NCBI RefSeq assembly: GCF_964340395.1 | Contig: NC_135549.1 | Location: forward strand, 15,787,342 to 15,851,341 | Direction of reading: 5' to 3' | From: Glandiceps talaboti | Taxonomy: Eukaryota; Hemichordata; Enteropneusta; Spengelidae | DNA: 64,000 bases | Shown: positions 45,662 through 59,256 of the stretch, one piece after another | Layout of the letters: every line of letters begins with the position of its first letter | How positions within the stretch are numbered: position 1 is the stretch's first letter | The notes under the pieces: generated by a model | Seen by the model: only the letters and a program-made list of their open reading frames with translations | What the model was told of the DNA's origin: nothing | Database searches by the model: none | Program-made: the position numbers and the translations under genes

Positions 45662-45858
45662 CTTGGGCTCTCCTTCTCATTATTATGCAGAACCGACCTG
45701 TGAGGGCCACGCGTCGACATAAAAGCCTCGCCCACTGTAACCACACACGAGAGATAGAGAGTGGGAGACGGAGCCAACTTGTGAATCCGGAAGATAAGAG
45801 CGGGCCTGCATTACTACCTTTTGGACGCCGTTTGCCAAGAAATTCAACTCACTAGGCG
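45661..45858 (+). other. Putative first exon (mostly 5' untranslated)
   Basis: The interval runs from the predicted start to AGGCG|GTAAGT (GT 45859). It is richer in G/C and CpG than its flanks, as first exons often are. An internal ATG at about 45685 opens a short frame (MQNRPVRATRRHKSLAHC...) that stops at TAG 45853-45855, three bases before the donor. This would be an upstream ORF or a tiny peptide; the main coding part would be in later exons that I could not identify. Confidence 0.42.
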
Positions 45859-46489
45859 GTAAGTTTTTCTGTCTTCTATTCAATAGCAAACTAATACCAT
45901 TGAAAGTAAACTCCAAAAGAGCGCGAAATTCGTAGTTTATACAATTAACCCTATCGCGCTCCCCATACTATCAAACATATCTTCTATTCATAAATTATTG
46001 CAACAAAGTTGATACCTTTGAATGTAACTAGAGGTAGCGTTTGAGATTTTTATACGTTTCCCAAACTAATTGGGGATAAAACTCAACGCATAATATTAAA
46101 GCGATATTAGAATTTGGCGTTTGTTGTGAAAGTGGTCCGAGTGGTTGAACATCAGATAAGATGATCTTCATTGTTTATTCCTAGCTAGTATAGTATGCCC
46201 GAGGAAAGTCTAATTTTACAATAATAGTTAGAACAACATAATTTTTAGAGTTGACCACTTTTGTTACAATTTTTTTCAAAATCATTGTGCAATTTACAAC
46301 TTTTGGTCATTCCAACGTGTTGCCTGATAAATTCCCAGTCGCAAAGTCTGTTATTTTACTTACTTCCCCCATGGTGTCAACGAAAACCGCAAACAGATAA
46401 GGTGCTGTGGATGTGGTCCGATTACATTAATTTGTCGACTGCTGCCTCAAGTTGTTTTAAGTTTTTGGTGGTGTTGATGGTGGTTGATG

Positions 46490-46532
46490 TTGTTTGTTTG
46501 TTTGTTTGTTTGTTTGTTTGTTTGTTTGTTTA
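46490..46532 (+). repeat. (TGTT)n microsatellite
   Basis: About eleven TTTG/TGTT units within a T/G-rich region. The Cys-Leu-Phe-Val frame across it is an artefact. Confidence 0.94.
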
Positions 46533-47574
46533 TTTGGTTTTTTCTTTCCTTTGTTATGAAGATACACTTTGCTTTTGAAATTGATGTAGAGTGAAATTAA
46601 TGAATTTGCCTTGAGTCACATTTACCTGTTGTGTTTGCGCTTAATTTGATATATGTCGATTTTCCGAATTATGTTGCATGTTTTTTTAATAGTGATGTAA
46701 CAGTTACGACCTTCATTGCTCAAAACGGAAAGCAAAAAAAAAAATATTTGCCTTGAAACTGTTACCGGGAGCAATTATGATATGGTTAAATATTTTGTGC
46801 TATTTCACTCGCAGTGACTATTGTATTTGACGCGTCTTTGGGCAATGCATCCTTTTGGCAGCGTGCACCTCCGAGTGGTGACAAGTGATGAAGCGAATGC
46901 CGAAATAAATGAACATAACGCTGTCCATTTGAAAAATAAACAAACAACGCATAGGGCAAGAAATACACATACACACGTCGTGAAGCTTTCCAGACAGGTC
47001 AACGAAATTTATTGTTATTGTTCTTTATCATGAACTGTAAACAACAGTTGTGGATTTATAAAAAGAGGGTGGCTGAGTGCTTCAATATCCAAGGTTTATA
47101 TCATTAGTATTCATAAATAATAGAAAACAACTTTCACGCCGACTTGTCATGCCTTTGATATACACATTAGAACGAATTCCCCTTTCATTCGCATTTCTAG
47201 TCAAACAATTCTCATGACAACGAATTTTTTTTAAATGTGGTGAAATGAACTCATTGGCAATAAAAGCGTGAAATTGAATTAATATTTTAAAAGGCGTAAC
47301 GATGCTCCATTGCTCAATACCTGCTATTCAGTATTTTCCGAATGTTTTCGTTTCACGTTTACGATTTTCGTTTTTGATGGTGTATATGTGGTGTGTTCTT
47401 CAACGCACAACCTACCGCCTTTTCGTCTACTTGTTTCTTTGGTTTAGCACACTCGAAGTAGGTTATGTGGAAAATTGTCGCCATATAATAGTGACTTCTA
47501 CTCTGTTTTAATGCTTAAGCGTACCTGTCATTAGTGAAATCATCGGATTAGCAGTTGAAATATGGTGGTGAGTT

Positions 47575-47576
<2 letters not shown>

Positions 47577-47651
<75 letters not shown>

Positions 47652-47757
47652 GTGTGTATGTGTGAGACAGTGTGTGTCTGTGTGACAGACAGACAGACAG
47701 ACAGACAGACACACAGACACACAGACAGACACACAGACAAAGACACAGAGATAGACA
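47577..47757 (+). repeat. (GA)n followed by GT-rich and (ACAG)n repeats
   Basis: A pure GA run (47577-47648) is followed by a short GT-rich spacer and then ACAG/ACAC-type units to about 47757. The long purine-only stretch can form triplex (H-DNA) structures and resembles GAGA-factor target runs. Confidence 0.94.
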
Positions 47758-48758
47758 GGGGCACAGAGATGTTCATGCAACGTTTGGAAAAACGAGTATT
47801 TCGGATATCTTTATTTAATTGGCCTCACAATAAGGGGAAACAAAAGCAACAAATTCAACCTCTTTTTAAATTGTCTTCATTCAATGTATTAAAACAGAAA
47901 AATGTTTGCCAACCCGAAACATTGACGAGCTACACATACCAGTACCAGAAATCAGCCATAAAGTGGCAATATAATTTGTCATCTAGATATCACTTATACC
48001 TAAGGGATCAAAATATTTGTAAACAAGTGTCGCTGTTTTAATGCACTTTAGAGACACACAGACAATGTTATAAGCCTCCATTACACTTACGCCAACCCCC
48101 CCCCCCCCTACTTTTTTTCTTTTTATCTAACATCACTTCTCCACTTTTAAACTTTCGGCCTATATTTCTAGATTAAATTGTAATGCTTTCTGTGGATGAA
48201 ATTCTCCGAGGAATAAGGTATAGCTTAGTATAAATTGAAGCTCACTTTCTACGTATTGTCTCATTTTCCATTGATCAGACAAATTGAATGGCTTTCGCGG
48301 AAGTCTTCAAATGATCCGCTGAACATGTTTGTTGGCTCATTTCTTCCCAGTCCCTTTCTTTCCGCATCAACATTATTTGCGTAGCGGACCCAACATTGGA
48401 GCCCTTAAATGTGCGCACCGTACTGTTTTTTATTTAAAGTGACAATACAACAAAGAAATATTTTATACCAGGCAATTAGCAAACAGAAAAGTCAGGGCTA
48501 CACCGACGATGGATGCACCTGCAGAGTTTGCAATTCAGTGAAGAAGTGAAAATATACTTTGACGCGAAGCAATTATATTGCCGCCTAAGAACAACCGCTT
48601 CTACTACAAACGGTATACAGTATATAGCATTATAGTACGTTGGAGACTGAACTTTGTTAGCTTTTTTTTAGCCCGCACTTTGTTAACCATTACGCTGTAC
48701 TATAGGAAAGCACTGTTCTCTTCTTTATTTTCAACCAGTTCCAAGTGTAACGTGCCTA

Positions 48759-49088
48759 TTAGCTGAGACAAAACACGTGCACCTGCAAATCGGGGTGCGC
48801 TGCCATTCCCGGCATAATGCCTCTTTTCGTTGGGTCGGAGAGAACTTCCAAGTCTTTGTGCGGCATACGGGTGCAGAGACTTGCTCCCATTTTCATATTT
48901 ACGTATCTGCAAATGAGCAACGCTTGCAGCTTGTAAATGTATACTGATTCAAGCCACCATGGCGACTTGATCATGTGCCGAGCAAAGTGTGCGGCAGACC
49001 GGAGAGACGGTGTCTGACTCTCTGTCCAGAGGTCTATTTTCTGTTTCAATTGCGAACAATTTGGACTGTGCGTGCTTTTCAAAAGCAT
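48759..49088 (-). other. G/C-richer unique block with minus-strand open frames
   Basis: Frames of 109 codons (49088 to 48759) and 70 codons overlap here. The local G+C content is raised, which lengthens chance frames. No domain, signal peptide or paired splice borders are convincing. It may be an unrecognised exon or a conserved non-coding element. Confidence 0.25.
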
Positions 49089-49711
49089 GACGCCTTGGGG
49101 GAATATAAATAAAGAAAACTATAAAAAAAAAATCAAAATAATTACAGATATAGGAGTCATCAATCATAATCGCATCTTGTCTTATTCAATGTATATTACA
49201 TCGCGGCAATCTTTCAAGAACTATGCGCACTGGGATCTTCTAAATGTGGAAAACATCTCACTGCCAAACCTTTCTTTCCCAACCACTCTAATCTTTCAGA
49301 TTGGCCTGTTTCAATAGTTTCATTGCACTTTATCATTTTTTCTTGGTGAATAATTCGTACTTTCGTTGTTGTGCAAAAGTGTCTAATCTGGATAAGAAAT
49401 ATGAGTCGCCAAAATAATGCCCTTGGACTCACAATATCATTATATAATTAATTCAAAGGAGTTCGCGTTAACCTGCGTTTTAGCGGTAAAAAAGAACAAA
49501 GTTATCTATTTTATCGCCGAGCTTGCGTAAATATAAGAATATTGTTTAATGTTTCAATTCGAACGTCGGCCATCTGAATTTCGTCACGGTAAGCAAACTT
49601 GAATTGATTGTTGTAACAGTTGTATAAAACCTGTTTTTAAATATTTCTTACCCTTTGTGGTTCATTCCGAGTCGCTCTTACATTTGTTTGATCATTTGTC
49701 CAGTCTCTCAT

Positions 49712-49934
49712 TTCATTCATTCATTCATTCATTCATTCGTTCGTTCGTTCGTTCATTCATTCATTCGTTCATTCATTCATTCATTCACTCATTCATTCAT
49801 TCATTCATTCATTCATTCATTCATTCATTCATATATCAGTTGCTGATCAGTTCTTGATTATCGATTTATCGATTTGTTGGTTCATTCATTCATTCATTCA
49901 TTCATTCATTCATTCATTCATTCATTCATTCATT
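49712..49934 (+). repeat. (ATTC)n microsatellite in two blocks
   Basis: Block one (49712-49832) is ATTC with GTTC variants near 49739-49770 and one CACTC change. A 47-bp spacer with ATCGATTTATCGATTTG follows, then block two of pure ATTC (about 49880-49934). The unit is the same as in the arrays at 35613 and 35815. Confidence 0.95.
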
Positions 49935-52900
49935 GAAATCTCTTTTTAAGGTCCGAGTTAAACTGATCACCCAAATCTGGCGACTCCAAACGTTGTTTGA
50001 TAATGTGAGAGTCAGAGCCCCTTTCATAGTAAAAAAACGAAGTTTGATATTACATGATGTATTAATGAAATTAACATAAGTAGGAAAACGTCACAATGCG
50101 GTTTTGTTGTCCTCAAGGGTAATGGCCCTTTTCTGGTCACGTGGAAAGATAAGGGTTGTAACGACGCTTGTGGGACTTACCATGGTTTGGGACAGTGTAC
50201 ACAAGAGCGTTAGATCTTCCTACCCGCTAATGTAATTAACAGTTGAGACTACTGCTAATATTCTCAAACATTCCCATTTTTTTCTTTTTCTTTTCTTTTT
50301 TAAAGAGGCTTATTTTTACCATTGCCCCTAGTTAGAGTAAGTGACCTCAATCCGTCTATTTCATATTAGTCAAATAAATCAATAACATCATCAGATACCA
50401 AAATATAGTTTTACCTGGTTTACATGAGACCATAAGTCAAAATTCAAAATTGATGTCAAGGCATAGGAGAGATTTTCGAAACTTTAATTTACTTACAAAG
50501 CGGTGTAATTTCACTTCAAAAGTTCATAAAAAACGTCATTGCGGTACTTTTTTTCACGGGTGTTTGTTTTTCTGACACCTCGTACTAAAAAGTGGATCAT
50601 CATCCCATGCGTAGAACATACATGAGCGCGCCGTGGTTGTTACACATGCAGTGCCCAGGATTGTTAAATTTTAGAAGTGGTCCAGTCTGGTGGTAATTAT
50701 TCCAATAATTTAGCTGTTTTCTTCCCCCCGAAATTGTCGCGTGTACCCCTTTAGCAAGCCTCAAAGGCGGGAGTTGGTCGGACCGGTCTTTCTAATTCCC
50801 GGGCGTCCCTGCAGGCAGCAGCTGCCGCGCTTCAAATGTTCAGTTGAGTATGTGAACTTTGGCGTGAAACTTCAAACTCACTCTAGCGTCACTGTACTTA
50901 GAGAGAGCGTGAAATTATTAATAAATTGGGTCATTATATCGAGCAGGATTGGTACACAGAACATCGAGCAAAGAAATCGATCGGACCACAATTTCTTTCT
51001 TTTTTTTCTTACGTTCTTTTCTTTTTTTTGAAACGAGCACAGCATCTTCTTCTCGATCTTGTAACTTTGACTGCGGGAGATGCTAACATTGATTCAGGCA
51101 TGATGTAATTTTCGACCAGAAAACCACTTTATTTGTGACCATATTAGGGCAGTAAAACATCGTTAATTTATAAAGAATACATGGTCATTCGAGCCTCCCT
51201 GGCTGTCAGACTAGATAACTTGTGCTTCACTGGAGATCGATCATCAAAAGAGGGGGAATTCGTTATTATAGTTTTTTTGTGGGCCATGTGTTCCTACTTT
51301 AATTCACATACAGGACATTTTAATGAAATAAAACAAATACTTTCAATTTCCTTAAATATCCGTGCTTTGTTTCAGCCTGATGATTCGGAGAGATGGTAAT
51401 GGGATTCACATACTATGATCAACGAGATAAACACTGTCAGAGGTGATCTTTTGCCCCTTTGTATCTTTTACTGTATTGTCCACAATGTTGTCATTTCTGT
51501 GGAGAGGTCTTATATTAAATCATCATTTTTTAAATATAAAACAGAGCTGCCTATAATTTGGCCAATTTGTTTGAACTAAGAATTTTAAGCGCTAAGGCTT
51601 GTTGTATTCGTTAGTTTGTCGGGTTATTTTTTATTTATTTTTTTTAAAAAAGAATTCGTGGAATGAACAAGACATGTCGAATGCGTATTCCTTGTTTTAA
51701 TCAATATTTCCACACACAAAAACAAAACCAATTTTTCCAAGTTGGTTGGCCAACTTTGATAAACTTGATATTTTAAAATGGGGGGAAAAAGTACGTAATT
51801 GCAAAAGTCACTATGAATCTACATATGAGATGAATTCACACGTACAATTCTATTCAAATGCGGATTTTATTTTATGAAAGTCACTGAAAATATTTTTTAT
51901 TGAAATAAATTGACAACGTACAGCTTTAACATAGTTCACTACCAAATTTGATGTATGTATGCGATATAACTAGGCATTGTAGCAGGTTGATTCAGTTTGC
52001 GATGAACAAGCCCTTGACTGAGATGGATCATTGTAACAGAGCCCGATCGGTGTAACAGCGCTTTAGTTATCAACTCACTTAAAAACACACAAAGAATATA
52101 TAACCACTAAAATTGGTGTTATTAAGTCCATATATTTCTAGATCCAGGATAAATTACTGCATAATTGTTTTGTTAAGTCCCATAACATGTGCGCGTTTTA
52201 ACCTTGATTTTGCGGGAAGAATTGCAGCGTGTCGCGAGGATTAAACTTTTTCCCCGGAAAATACAGTGCGATCTCTCCCCAGAAGAGCTTAATTTCAGTC
52301 GAAATCGGAATGCAGAAAGGAAACCAAATTCAAACGTTTTCATAGTCTTAAAATATATAATCTGTGTTATTTTCTCGGTTATGTAAAAAGCTAATTTCAA
52401 TTATAGCCACAGATAATACTGAATATACATTTTGAAAATAATATTCGATTTTGTAACTTACTGATGATGATAGTAGCTTATAAGGGCAAACACTGCAAGT
52501 GGCAATGCCAGCCTTGATTTAAACAAAAAAACAAATCAATTGAATCGGTAGTGCCACTTTTAAAATGTTTGCACTTTCGTTTGAAATATGAATGGGTAAA
52601 TCGATGGACGTTTCTGTTGAAATTTGCTGCATGAGACATTGAGACCTATTTGTCATCCACTTACTAATTGTGTTATGGGTCTTGACTTCTCGTATGTCAT
52701 AGTATTGCAGACGAGACTTCGCGTTTCTAAACATTAAGAGTCGCAGTGTACTTTTTTAGCACTGCTGAAGGACACTCAAGCATTTCCCAGCTGGATATCA
52801 TTGCGTCAAGAATCTGTAAATATTGTGTAATGAAAATGAAGTGTATCTCTTTGATATCACTACATCCGTGAACGGTTTTTTTCGTCTTCCCGTTTCTCAG

Positions 52901-55681
52901 CCGAGGTTCAGTCGACGAAGTCGGAAGACACGGTGTAGTGCTCCGACGAGTTTACTTAACGCAAATCTTCGGGAAATAGAGAGATCAGGCAGAGTACCTT
53001 ACAAATCCATGGCTACACCTGTCAATTCTATGTTTAAACGCGATTCATTGTATCTTAGGTTTTAAAAATTAAATCAAGTATGCAATTATGGTACCCTATC
53101 ACTTTAGCGAACGCGGGGTGCTATGGCACATGAGGGCTTACACCGAGTAATTCACACACAAGTCACGTAAAAACGAGTAATTTGGTGCACTCACTGTGAC
53201 ATCCCCTAGAGTCCGCTGATTGAAACTGGGCGTCATCGACACAAACGAAGACGGTAGAAATACCTCAAACAGAAGACAATCACTCTAAAAGCATTTTAAC
53301 AACTACAACAAGCCGACAGCCAAGTTAAACAGAAAAGACAGAGGAAACACGCACGTTTTAGTAAAAACACTCACGATACGAAGGTATGCCCCGTTGTGAC
53401 CAGACGACGGTGAGCTGAACATTAAACATTCCAATATGCGATTGCTGTACACTAGGATAAAAAAGGACAACAAACGTTCTCAAGTGTTTATCTTAATCAA
53501 GAATTGTTACATGAAAAACTACCGTCTCATGAATTTTACATTTTTAATATATTTTCCATTCCTATCAAATTCTTGTGGAGATAATTCCACTTTAAACCCT
53601 TTCCGCTATGATTTTTTTTTTAAGTTTTAAAATAACCAAAAAATAACAATTTTATCTAAATTATTGAATTTTTCGCTTAGATTTACTTCGTAATATTCAG
53701 ACGCAATGGAAATATTATTCATTGTTCTTATTGATATCCAATTTCAGATAAACAGAATCATAATTTTTTTAACTTCCTCGTGGAATTTGAAGACTTTATA
53801 ATATAAAAACAAATTAACTTATCATCGTAACGTTGCCTTTTGAAAGCCCTTTCTCATTTTCCTAAGTAATTACACGTGTTAATATTGTGTGGAAAAACTG
53901 CCATAAGTCACAGTTGAAGACCAACACATTACGGTTGTGAAAATTATGGTTTATTCATTTTGTAAAAAATGTCAGCTCTCTGTCATTACCTTAAACCTCA
54001 TCATCAACAAGATTCTCTAAAATATACAAACAATAATACGAAAGTCTGTGTTCACAGTTACAATGTATATGAATTTTACATCTCCAAATCCGAGTTACAA
54101 AAACTTTTACTACGTATCTGTATGCCAGACTTGATTGATTACTAAAAACACCATGATGTTAAATAACACCCCCCCCCCTCCCAAATATGAATACATTTTA
54201 TTATTGTTATTATTGAATACTGTACAGGGGATTGCCACTTTTATCGCTTAAGATAGGGAAAGTTACCGCATCAGAATATTGCTTGATTTGAATTCACCAT
54301 GAAGACGAGTCTTTTAAACGTCGATAACTAACAATTGCTTTAACGTTTTCCACGCGATAGCCTTGTTCGATTGAGTGCAACGCTAACGAAAATAGTCGGC
54401 GGCAGATTCATTCATCGCAGTTGTTGGCAGACGCTAGGAAAAATAATGACGCAAAGAAATGGAATTACTCTTGTTAATATCGCCTGAATGAATTTGTTGC
54501 ATCCTTTACCCACGACTTAGGCGATTATGTCCATCGAAACGGAAAACTAGAGATAATGGTCGTGTAAAGTATGCAACAACAACCCTCTTCTTTTGCCTCT
54601 TTCGCTCTAATATTAATGTCCTTGCACTTTGGAGTATAAACAAGGATTGTTACACCTGACTAGGAATTGAAAATACATGATACTCGTGCGCCGGCGCGTA
54701 CGTCATGCACTTTGATGATGAGGGGATGATTTTACTTCGGTTTGTTGCCGATTTCATTTCGACGTACTATTCCATTCCAAGGTGAGGAGAGAGCACTTTG
54801 CGATGGCAAAGTCTGGAAAAAATCGATACACTAGGTGAGAGAAATTTGTACAAATGAAAGATGAAAGGCGAGGAAAGTTCACTGTATAGTGCTCGAAGGG
54901 TGTGTGTAAGGTCTTATAAATGATGTATGGAACGAGGTTAATGAATGGTGGCCATTACAGTTGGTGTCTGTATTATATCTCAGCTTGAATGCGTGGTTGA
55001 AAAAAAAAGATGACCCAAAACGCATCAGTATTGTCATACCTGCTCTTCATCCGAGATACACTTACCAGGCAATTTTTAAAATATTTTCTTTGTAAATTTC
55101 AAATTGTGAAAATTGAAAGAGTCACAATTACTGGTAATTCATGCCCTAAGTTTAAGATGTCATTTATCCCGAGTTTGTTTCCTGTTTTATCATTTCGGAG
55201 TGGTTTTTATTCAGTTTAAGTACTGGAATAAGTAGATAAACAACCTTTATGTTGAATATACACGTTTACTCATCTTCTGAACTTTTAATGGTTTTGTGCA
55301 CTTCACCTCCTCCTCTCTTTCTCCTCTTCCCACCCTCTCCTTCTCTCTTTATAAGTAGGGCAAGTACAAATAAATGGAAGTCTCCCCCCTCCCACCCTCC
55401 CCTCCTCCTTCGCTTCCTTCGCATCCTTCCTTCGGAGTGTTTTCTCCGGTTCAAGTTGCTCACTCGTCGACAGCACTGACAACAGGCAGTTGAACGTAAA
55501 AATACAAAATAACTATCGTTTTCATTTGTTGACAGTAAGTCAAATCGCCTGGAGACTATAGTCAGTTTTAATATGAAATGTATACAAGGTGCATATGGTC
55601 CTTATTTCGTTCGTCAATCAAGCGTTACGGTCAATAGTGATGAGCAATGGGTTTGGTTTATGAATTCAGTCAGCGTGACAG
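49935..55681. other. Unique DNA without a supported gene
   Basis: About 5.7 kb. A G/C-richer patch at 50745-50840 contains AAAGGCGGGAG and a CAGCTG E-box (GCAGCAGCTGCC). A pyrimidine-rich patch lies at 55300-55420. No frames with paired splice borders were found, and the short frames are compatible with chance. Confidence 0.5.
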
Positions 55682-55813
55682 GCCCATAACGTGTTCTGGG
55701 ACGACACTGTAGAAAGAGTATGTCGTTTTAGTGGCTTTCCCTTGCCCACGGGCACGGTACAATCTGTCCTGCGGTTGCCACGCTTCCGACAGGCTGGCGG
55801 AAAAAAATCACCG
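55682..55813 (+). CDS. Candidate internal exon (132 nt, 44 codons)
   Basis: The acceptor GCGTGACAG (AG 55680-55681) and donor CACCG|GTGAGA (GT 55814) flank a fully open phase 0-0 frame reading AHNVFWDDTVERVCRFSGFP and then LPTGTVQSVLRLPRFRQ to SP. The in-frame stop TGA lies just outside the acceptor, as expected at a real border. G+C content is above 50 percent, well above the neighbours. The pyrimidine tract is poor, and the frame stays open past the donor. The protein family is not recognised. Confidence 0.32.
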
Positions 55814-56445
55814 GTGAGAATCCAACGCGAGGAAACAAACTCGAGTCATTCATTTCCATTTTTTTCTATTCGATACTACGAGCTAAGTCATATATTCGCA
55901 AAGGCCCACCGCCTGGTGTACTTAAAGCATTACGATTATTATCATAACATGGGTGACATGTCAATAAATCTTGCCTATATGTTGCATAAATATTTGGAGG
56001 ATTAGAATCTACCTAACAACCCAATGTATACAGTTGGAGTTAGCGCCGCCTTTTGGAATCATGGCTGGGCCGCAACTTCCGAAATCGCTTTCAGTTGATC
56101 ACGCTCAGGATTTGCAGGATATTCTCGGCGGATGTGACAAACATGTTCAATTTTTTCTTCTTCTGATGAATGTATTGTTCGCACGTGACCACGTATGTAT
56201 GTGAATCTATAATCTATATCGTCATATTTCATAGTTATTTTACTCATTTCGACTCGTTTGTTTAGCTATGGCAGTTAGTTAGCACCTGTGAGAGACGGCG
56301 CCTTTTCTGTAGTTTTCATAAACTCTTAAATTATTTACTATATTGTAAACAAATAAACCAACTCGGCGCTCTACGGAGCAATACGTAAGCCATGAACTTG
56401 AACGTTTTGGCCTTACTTGTCTGTGGTTTTGGTGAGTGTCCAAGG

Positions 56446-56489
56446 CCCCCCCCAAAAAAAAAAAAAAAAAAAAAAAACCCAAAAAAAAA
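56446..56489 (+). repeat. C8-A24 homopolymer junction
   Basis: A C run of eight passes into an A run of about 24, then CCC and nine A. It could be a retroposed poly-A tail, but no SINE or LINE body precedes it, so slippage growth is more likely. Confidence 0.85.
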
Positions 56490-58269
56490 CAACATTGAAA
56501 TAAACATTTCCTATATAAAAAATGTATTGAACTGAACACTCAACGAGATTTACAGCTAGCACTTTTTATTTGAAATAAGAAGCTGACAACTATGCTTGAT
56601 CAGTGTTTTGGGCGTACACGTACCTGTTAGATCGAAGAGCAAGGATATATTGAACCAGCTTACATTAAAGGGGTTTTGTATTTAAGGATCTTCGGAGAAT
56701 GATAAAATAAACTGCTGACTTCAAGGTACATTTCATTTAGAACGAGAGAATAGAGTTGCAGAAGTCCAAGTATCTAACGAACAGATTTCGAAAATATTTC
56801 ACAAATTAGTGCAAAAGAACGAATTTATAATTATGTTTAAGGTAGTAATACCATGATATTTGTAAACCTTCGTGTACACCACCTCCCCCTCCCCTCCCTT
56901 ATCCAGATAACACCTGAAACTACCCGCCTTTGAAAGGTTGAACCAAAGTGTATTTATTTAGATGACTATTACAACTAACAAAATATATTTTGCAGTTGTA
57001 AATTTATGTGTATATTATGATTTTCAAAGGGTTGCTGTAAAAGGGAAGCAGCTGAACATAAACTATACTTGTGTTATTGAGAGTTTTATTGCCACGATTG
57101 TAAAAAAAGACGAACGGACGAACAAATGAATGCATGCATGAATGTTTAAATCAGAAAATGGCCTTCAAGTCGATAGCAGGCTATAGGCATAGACATTTGC
57201 TGTACAATCGCTACGCACGTCTGCCCCTGCATCGGTTAACATCTCCATCGACGAAAAGAAACTTTAACAAAAATTTCAATAGTTCTTTTCAAAATTCTGA
57301 AACTTCAAGGTTTAATGACGCTTGAATTGTCTGGCTAGGGAAAACACGTGTCCGGCGACCTGTGTCACCACAGTATGTATTGGTTGTTACGACACTGCAC
57401 GCAAACAGTCGTAAAGGTATCTTCTGTCCGTTTTTGCCATTGTATGTTGTCCGTAGGCTACAGTTTGTTAGCGTTTATCAAGCTATTGTAACGTGAAACG
57501 GACACGATTCGAACGCCTTAGCTGCCCGGGGCGATAATACCATCTTTCCCGAAGAAAGTGCACTGACTTTACCGTATATTAAATAATTAGAAATTCAATT
57601 AACCTCTTAATTGATACTGGGGTTCAAAACGTAACACATCTTCGTTATTCACAACTGTCACCAATTGTGACCCCGAGACACACCCCCGTCCATTACGAAA
57701 TAAGATATCATCTCTATCTGTTCAGTTTCTTGGCCTTTTAAGACTTTGACATTCATGTACAGAATATAAATTTATATTGTCACAACTCGGTTAGATTGGA
57801 AAAAAATATCTCACTGATAAAATGTGTGAATTATTTCATCCGGAGTGATGTTGTGATCGCTATCATGATTAGCTAACAAAAAAAGTTGCTGGAGCTGTAA
57901 ATGCATACTAATTAGATGACGTAACAGTTATCAAATTAGTTTTATGAATTGTATTAATTTCACGACCAGTCGGCATAAAGCATAACTTGTAAATTTCAAC
58001 ACGTGTTTTGCACTTCGTCGTATTGATATAGTCCTGAAGTTTCGTTTTGAAAACGGATTCTTTTTTTTAAGTCACATAATCTTCGAATCATCTCAGCCAA
58101 TATACATAGAAACGTAAAGGTTCATAAATTCTATTTGTACTTTTTAAAAAAGAAAATGTTTTCTGACGGTACCTATAGGCTACTAGTAACCGCGGCATCG
58201 GAGTCTCAAAACGTGATTTGGAGATATGTCAAGAAACGAACTATCGATATTTCACGACCCACCTTAATG

Positions 58270-58334
58270 TGACGTCGATGACGTCATTCGTGTGGTTGTC
58301 AGTGACTTTATGACGATCTCTCTTTGATATAAAA
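58270..58334 (+). promoter_or_regulatory. CRE-TATA promoter module
   Basis: TGACGTCG (58270-58277) and the full CRE palindrome TGACGTCA (58279-58286) lie side by side. ATGACGAT at about 58310 is a further half site, and TATAAAA follows at 58328-58334. Full CREs within about 100 bp of a TATA box are the known layout of CREB-responsive promoters. The start would be near 58359; no initiator consensus is obvious there. Confidence 0.38.
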
Positions 58335-59256
58335 CGTCATGGATGTGTTTTGTGATACAGTATATTGACACATAAAAAGTTAGGTCAAAGCACATTTGAT
58401 AACTATTAAAATGTGTTCATTTCCTATTTTGTCATTTAAGTATAATTTCTCATATGTAAATCGGGCCTTACACGTAATGAAAACGTAAAGTTAAAAATAT
58501 ACTTGTTCCTCCGATTGTAAAATAAAAACTACATGAAATGTGCATATCTAAACTAATGCAATGAGCGATAATTTAGGGTCGAACATCTCAATTATCATTG
58601 ATAATCTAAGATAACATGACAAGAGAACTAGAACTATTAGTGTACCGAAATAAACATCAAAATTAACAGATGTAAGTTTAAGACCTCAGCTGTCCCTCCC
58701 GTGTTTATGGTTATAGGCTCCACCCTTAGAGCTACTCGATAGGGAATCAGAGCCGAACAATGGTGTCGCCCTTGTAGTACATGTGCCGGTTTCAAGCAAT
58801 CAATTGGGCTTACAAAATTTTTGTTAACATATTATATTTCGAAATCTTCATGTCATATGACGACAATTTTTGATAACACAACGACATGACTATCCATTGT
58901 GAGCTATCTCTTACTGTGGTTAGTTCAATTATTATCATTCATGTTGACAAGTGTGTAAAATTTTAATCACAAAGCAAATTAATTTTTTGCGTGACTAATA
59001 ATACGTGGAGATGTTGATAAGAAAAGTATGGCGAGTATATGAATATTAATTGTAGCTGTGGTAGTTGACATTATAATCTTTCAGTTGGCGCAACTCGGGA
59101 CAGATAACAATCTGATAAAGTAATTGTTGTGATAAAGATAACAGATCCAAAAACCAAAATAATTCAGATAAATTAAACATAGTCAAGCATGTGACGTAAC
59201 GCAACATGGAAAGAACTGAAATGGATTGTAACCTCGGTAACGATTTCGTCACTTAC

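Noticed and set aside
47508-48041. Frames rich in Ser-Leu or Asp-Arg-Gln-Thr across the GA/ACAG repeats
   Set aside because: Repeat translation; the unique tail past 47760 on the + strand has no recognisable domain.
56446-56489. Poly-A tract as a possible retroposon tail
   Set aside because: No SINE or LINE body, no flanking target duplication seen, and the A run is joined to a C run.
57490-57535. GATTCGAAC word (minus strand GTTCGAATC) resembling a tRNA B box
   Set aside because: The flanking five-base stem does not pair and no A box lies at the proper distance.
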